64,000 bases of DNA from assembly GCF_000799465.1 (NCBI RefSeq), contig NZ_JUGU01000001.1, forward strand, positions 1 to 64,000, given 5' to 3'. Made by a program: the position numbers and the translations under genes. Within the stretch, counting starts at the first letter, position 1. Every line of letters starts with the position of its first letter. Origin of the DNA: Psychroserpens sp. Hel_I_66 (GTDB lineage Bacteria; Bacteroidota; Bacteroidia; Flavobacteriales; Flavobacteriaceae). Below, in pieces: positions 60,589-64,000 of this stretch. The notes beneath the pieces are model-generated. The model worked only from the letters and a program-made list of their open reading frames with translations. It was not told the DNA's origin and searched no databases.

Positions 60589-60618
60589 AAACCTGCAGGA
60601 CTTTAATCTTGTAGGTTT
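60589..60618 (+). terminator. Terminator after valS
   Basis: The stem aaacctgcagga / tcttgtaggttt (two G-T pairs) is followed by TTTTTT, 23 bases past the valS stop. Confidence 0.65.
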
Positions 60619-60629
60619 TTTTTATGTAA

Positions 60630-61913
60630 TTACCACTCATTAATCTTATTACTATCCAACTTCACAAAAATGAAAAGTAAAATAGTAAAGCCCCAAAGTC
60701 CGGAACCTCCATAACTAAAAAAGGGTAGAGGAATCCCAACTGTTGGGATCAATCCCATCACCATTCCTGTATTTATCGTAAAATGAATAAATAAAATAGA
60801 GGCGACGCCATACCCATAAACACGACTAAATTGCGACTTCTGCGATTCCGCCAAAAAGAGAACTCTTATGATCAGGCTCATAAATAAAATGACCACTAAA
60901 GTACTTCCTAAAAATCCCCATTCTTCCCCAACGGTACTAAAAATATAATCGGTTTCTTGTTCTGGTACGAATTTGCCTGTTGTTCTTGTGCCTTGCATAA
61001 AACCTTTACCAGTCAATCCTCCAGAGCTAATTGCTTGCTCAGACTGGATGAGGTTGTACGCCTCCTCCTTTTTCATTTTCTCAAGTTTGATTGGATCTTT
61101 TTCCAAGCGCAACCAAAGACTAATTCTATTTTGTTGGTGAGGTTTTAATACATGTTCGTAAAACATTCTTACACCAGCAGAAAATGACACGCAAACCAGT
61201 AATATGACTATGTATTGAATTATTGAGGTACGCTTTTTTCTTCGGAAAAAGTAAGTCCCAACAATTATCAATGCAGCAGCCATTGCTGTTATCAATATTC
61301 CAAATTTTAGGGCAAGTACCGCCAAAATAATAGCAGATATTGCAATAGCTAAATAAATTTGTTGAAGGCCTTCTCTATAAAAAACAAAGAAAAAAGAAGC
61401 ATAGACAATTGTGCTTCCTGCATCATTTTGAAGTAATATTAAAACAGCAGGTAATATAATAATACCAACTGCCCTTAATTGATCCTTCATGGTATTCATA
61501 TCGGTTTGCAAATCGCTCATATATTTGGCGAGCGCCAAAGCGGTGGCAAATTTTGCAAACTCACTGGGCTGAAGCGTCATACTTCCTATACCATACCATG
61601 ATCTAGCGCCATTGATATCTTTTCCGAAGAAAAATAAACCAACGAGAGCCAACATAGCGAAGATATAAATCACACTCGCAAAACGTTCATAAAATTTGGC
61701 TTCAACCGACAGAATGAGAACAATGAGTACGAACGTTAGGCCAATAAATACAGCCTGTTTACCGTACAATTGACTCATGTCGAAATAGTTTACAATATCG
61801 CCCTCGTGGGATGCAGACATGATATTGATCCAGCCAAAACCAATTAGAAGTAAAAATAAAATAATTGTAATCCAGTCAAACCCAAATTTTCTTTGCTGCT
61901 CTCTGCTATGCAT
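60630..61913 (-). CDS. rodA: Rod-shape-determining glycosyltransferase RodA
   Basis: A 427-residue SEDS-family peptidoglycan glycosyltransferase with about ten transmembrane helices. It carries GARSWYGIGSMTLQPSEFAK (signature segment), LLQNDAGSTIVYASFF (catalytic Asp after helix 6-7), an extended loop (GFMQGTRTTGKFVPEQETDYIFSTVGEEWGFLGS) and GLIPTVGIPLPFFSYGGSG. It works with the PBP2 encoded 2 bases upstream in lateral wall elongation. Cells are therefore probably rods. The gene ends the mre-mrd operon and converges on valS. Confidence 0.96.
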   Translation of the reverse strand: MHSREQQRKFGFDWITIILFLLLIGFGWINIMSASHEGDIVNYFDMSQLYGKQAVFIGLTFVLIVLILSVEAKFYERFASVIYIFAMLALVGLFFFGKDINGARSWYGIGSMTLQPSEFAKFATALALAKYMSDLQTDMNTMKDQLRAVGIIILPAVLILLQNDAGSTIVYASFFFVFYREGLQQIYLAIAISAIILAVLALKFGILITAMAAALIIVGTYFFRRKKRTSIIQYIVILLVCVSFSAGVRMFYEHVLKPHQQNRISLWLRLEKDPIKLEKMKKEEAYNLIQSEQAISSGGLTGKGFMQGTRTTGKFVPEQETDYIFSTVGEEWGFLGSTLVVILFMSLIIRVLFLAESQKSQFSRVYGYGVASILFIHFTINTGMVMGLIPTVGIPLPFFSYGGSGLWGFTILLFIFVKLDSNKINEW

Positions 61914-61915
61914 GA

Positions 61916-63868
61916 TTATAATTTAGGGGTATTTGAATCGATGTTGATTGAATTGTTTAGATCATTGTCGTCTTGAGACTTAACTTTGTCAATGACTTGT
62001 AAACTGGTTTGACCATTGATTTTAAAAGGTTCTCCAGAGTAGGGTTTTGCATATTCGTTTTCTAAACTGTGGGTAAGAATCCAATTTTCCATATCTGTTC
62101 TGGTAATCTCACCTTTTATATATTTCTCAATCATTAAACTTGCCATTCTTCCTGCAAATCGGCTTCCCCAATATCCGTTTTCAACAAAAACCGCAATGGC
62201 GATTTTTGGATTGTCCTTTGGTGCAAAAGCCACAAAAATAGAGTGGTCTGTAAGTTGTGTTTTGACACTATCGATTTTTATGAAATTTTCTGCAGTTCCT
62301 GTTTTTCCGCAGATATCAATTCCAGGAATACGTAGAGAGGCTGCAGTTCCTTTATTGTATACATCAAACATACCTTGAACGACAGGTTCAAAATGTTGCT
62401 TGTCTATAGTGGTCTCTCTTTTGGTTGTATATTTACTTGGTATGGTGTCGTTTTCAATCTCTTTTATGATGTGAGGTGTGTAATAATAACCACGATTTCC
62501 AATGGCAGCTGCCATGTTTGCCAATTGTATTGGTGTTGCCTCGACTTCTCCTTGACCGATAGCGTTAGAAACAATGTAGGTTGAGCCCCAGCGATTGTCG
62601 CCATAAGCTCTATCGTAATAATCTCCATCTGGAATTCTTCCTTTTTGGCCAACTGGTAAATCGTAGCCCAGGTAATCTCCCAAACCGAAACTTCTGGCAT
62701 GCTCTGCCCAAGTGTTCATCCCTTTTCCTGCGTCGTCGTATTTATCAATGATTTTTCGGTAAGCAGTCACAAAATAGGCGTTGCAGGATTGTGCTATACC
62801 TGCGTTCATATCAACCGGACTACTGTGATGGTGGCAGCCTGTTAATCTTCTGCTTCCATAGTAATAACCCATTCTACAGGTTACTTTATCCTGAGGATCC
62901 ATAACATTTTCCTGAAGCGCAATAAGTGCATTGATCACTTTAAATGGCGATCCTGGAGGATATTGGGCTTGGAGACCTCTATCAAATAATGGCTTGGCAA
63001 TACTGTCTCGAAATAGTTGTGTGAAATTTTTTGAACGATTTCTACCAACCAATAGGTTAGGGTTGTAGCTTGGTCCTGAAACGAGTGCTAAGATTTCTCC
63101 GTTTGAGGGATCAATAGCTACAATGCCACCTCGTTTATTTGTCATTAATAATTCGCCATATTTTTGGAGCTCTGCATCAATAGTAATTTTGATATCTCTT
63201 CCTGGCTGTGGCAAGGTATCAAACCTTCCATCTTTGTAGGGACCAATATTTTTGTTAAATCTATCTTTTTGAATAAATTTAATACCTTTTTTACCTCGAA
63301 GGATGTCTTCATAAGAGAGTTCAATACCTTGTTTGCCAATAAGATCGCCCAATCCATAATAAGGTTGTTTTTCTATGGTGCGTTGGTTGACTTCTCCCAA
63401 ATCTCCTAAAACGTTGGCACCAATAGTAGTTTGATAATCACGTAATGATCTTTTCTGAATGTAAAAACCCTCAAATTTCCGCATTTTTTCCTGAAGCACT
63501 GCATAGTCCTTTTTGGACAATTGTGGTACAAAAGGAGATGGTAATCGAGGTGAATAATTTTTTGCTTTATTGTATTTTTTAATAAAATCCTCTTTTGTGA
63601 TTTTTAAAAGTTTACAAAATTCCAACGTGTCTAAAGGCTCAACCTCTCTAGGTATGACCATAACGTCATATGAAGGTTGATTTGCTACTAGTAATTTTCC
63701 GTTTCTATCATAAACGTAACCTCTTTTAGGATAGTCAAAAACTTTTCTGATTGCGGTATCCTCATATAAACTGTATGCTTCTTGTTTATAAACTTGTAAA
63801 TAGAATAATCTCGAGATAAATAGAAGACCTACGGTAATTACAGTTAATAAAAGTAGAATTTTTCTCAT
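61916..63868 (-). CDS. mrdA: Penicillin-binding protein 2
   Basis: A 650-residue elongasome transpeptidase. It has one N-terminal transmembrane helix (LLLLTVITVGLLFISRLF), a PBP dimerisation domain (RKVFDYPKRGYVYDRNGKLLV) and the transpeptidase domain. The catalytic motifs are SPFKVINAL (SxxK; written S-P-F-K), SCN in AQSCNAYF and KTGTAENF. It cross-links new peptidoglycan with RodA as partner. Its ATG overlaps the stop of mreD (ATGA). The C-terminal about 40 residues are a polar tail. Confidence 0.96.
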   Translation of the reverse strand: MRKILLLLTVITVGLLFISRLFYLQVYKQEAYSLYEDTAIRKVFDYPKRGYVYDRNGKLLVANQPSYDVMVIPREVEPLDTLEFCKLLKITKEDFIKKYNKAKNYSPRLPSPFVPQLSKKDYAVLQEKMRKFEGFYIQKRSLRDYQTTIGANVLGDLGEVNQRTIEKQPYYGLGDLIGKQGIELSYEDILRGKKGIKFIQKDRFNKNIGPYKDGRFDTLPQPGRDIKITIDAELQKYGELLMTNKRGGIVAIDPSNGEILALVSGPSYNPNLLVGRNRSKNFTQLFRDSIAKPLFDRGLQAQYPPGSPFKVINALIALQENVMDPQDKVTCRMGYYYGSRRLTGCHHHSSPVDMNAGIAQSCNAYFVTAYRKIIDKYDDAGKGMNTWAEHARSFGLGDYLGYDLPVGQKGRIPDGDYYDRAYGDNRWGSTYIVSNAIGQGEVEATPIQLANMAAAIGNRGYYYTPHIIKEIENDTIPSKYTTKRETTIDKQHFEPVVQGMFDVYNKGTAASLRIPGIDICGKTGTAENFIKIDSVKTQLTDHSIFVAFAPKDNPKIAIAVFVENGYWGSRFAGRMASLMIEKYIKGEITRTDMENWILTHSLENEYAKPYSGEPFKINGQTSLQVIDKVKSQDDNDLNNSINIDSNTPKL

Positions 63869-64000
63869 CGTTGTTTGTTACTGAAAAGTATTGAGATTAG
63901 GACACAGAGTATAATAGTGAAAATACTGGAAAATAACGTTTTTTGTAGAACTAAAATTATATTAGAAATGTTAAAAATTTCTAATAAGAACATTAAAAAA
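63865..64000 (-). CDS. mreD: Rod shape-determining protein MreD, C-terminal fragment (cut by window edge)
   Basis: 45 codons to the right edge, ending at a TGA that overlaps the mrdA start as ATGA. The fragment is very hydrophobic (ILVLQKTLFSSIFTIILCVL, then ISILFSNKQR), which fits the last helix of MreD. The context (mrdA, rodA downstream) matches the conserved mreB-mreC-mreD-mrdA-rodA order. The start lies outside the window. Confidence 0.75.
   Translation of the reverse strand, partial: FLMFLLEIFNISNIILVLQKTLFSSIFTIILCVLISILFSNKQR

Larger units (their letters stand above)
402..61629. repeat. Highly iterated 8-mer TTCCGAAG / CTTCGGAA, 43 copies
   Basis: First bases of the copies, read by eye. 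TTCCGAAG on plus: 402, 3217, 6118, 7457, 10922, 12701, 13447, 15703, 15715, 19156, 21328, 22440, 25558, 30015, 30346, 31819, 33681, 34532, 38620, 40012, 47716, 54514, 59077, 61622. CTTCGGAA on plus: 3353, 5073, 11516, 13285, 13812, 15249, 20463, 23091, 23529, 39548, 39683, 39827, 44191, 47589, 50932, 55277, 58841, 60133, 61240. Most are in coding DNA; five are intergenic (3353, 30015, 31819, 38620, 40012). A few may have been missed. Confidence 0.85.

Noticed and set aside
402..61629. The TTCCGAAG signal as a codon-pair effect (Ser-Glu)
   Set aside because: Copies occur in several reading frames and five are intergenic, so amino-acid preference alone cannot explain it.
402..61629. TTCCGAAG as a Chi-like or KOPS-like polar motif
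   Set aside because: Orientations are 24 to 19 in this window, with no strand bias. A replication-polar motif should be skewed on one replichore unless the window spans the origin or terminus.

Overview
The window is AT-rich bacterial chromosome from the Bacteroidota, almost certainly a Flavobacteriaceae-type organism. The evidence is a type IX secretion (T9SS) type-B cargo protein with PorP/SprF and OmpA partners, Bacteroidetes promoter elements (TTG-N19/20-TAnnTTTG), no obvious Shine-Dalgarno sequences, many CarboxypepD_reg-like and LysM envelope proteins, and several GTG/TTG starts. No plasmid, phage, insertion sequence or CRISPR array was seen. One tRNA (Gly, UCC) is present and no rRNA.

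Layout. 1-3276: a truncated ECF sigma factor, then a three-gene envelope operon (FN3 lipoprotein, transglutaminase-like protein, C-terminally anchored protein). 3404-14680: a small conserved protein, a four-gene convergent operon (LysM/PBP1 protein, 1504-aa repeat adhesin with a T9SS type-B C-terminus, PorP/SprF, OmpA/PD40) and apbE. 14802-19573: DUF423, methyltransferase, DUF3050, map, HAD hydrolase and gpmI. 19839-25034: ankyrin protein, M15 peptidase, GNAT, tRNA-Gly, pepE and three tandem paralogous CarboxypepD_reg-like proteins with overlapping reading frames. 25121-29956: DUF6702, M1 metallopeptidase, tatA and an S8 protease lipoprotein. 30029-38574: a kynurenine / 3-hydroxyanthranilate degradation cluster (kynU, kmo, RidA-type deaminase, aldehyde dehydrogenase, SDR, 3-hydroxyanthranilate dioxygenase, ACMS decarboxylase, O-methyltransferase), with several palindromic repeats in its gaps and in the ends of the ridA gene. 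38673-51902: housekeeping and envelope genes (CDGSH protein, msrA, coiled-coil former zinc ribbon, Nif3, lpxK, hybrid histidine kinase, gap, lipA) and an operon of a Cys-rich membrane protein, glycosyltransferase 2, ECF sigma factor and an Nramp-like transporter. 52036-64000: ECF sigma/anti-sigma pair, murB, aminotransferase, a two-DTG aspartic protease with PDZ, DUF1573, valS, and the rod-shape operon end (mreD partial, mrdA, rodA).

How genes work together. The adhesin operon encodes a T9SS cargo together with its probable outer-membrane partner and peptidoglycan-interacting proteins. The kynurenine cluster encodes consecutive steps from kynurenine to the level of 2-aminomuconate deamination; tryptophan dioxygenase, formamidase and the late meta-cleavage steps are not in the window. 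rodA, mrdA, murB and lpxK belong to envelope synthesis.

The strongest unexplained signal is the 8-mer TTCCGAAG (or its complement CTTCGGAA). By hand count it occurs 43 times in 64 kb, where about 1-2 copies would be expected from base composition. It occurs in both orientations, in several reading frames and in intergenic DNA, which suggests a highly iterated genomic signature comparable in density to HIP1 or uptake sequences.
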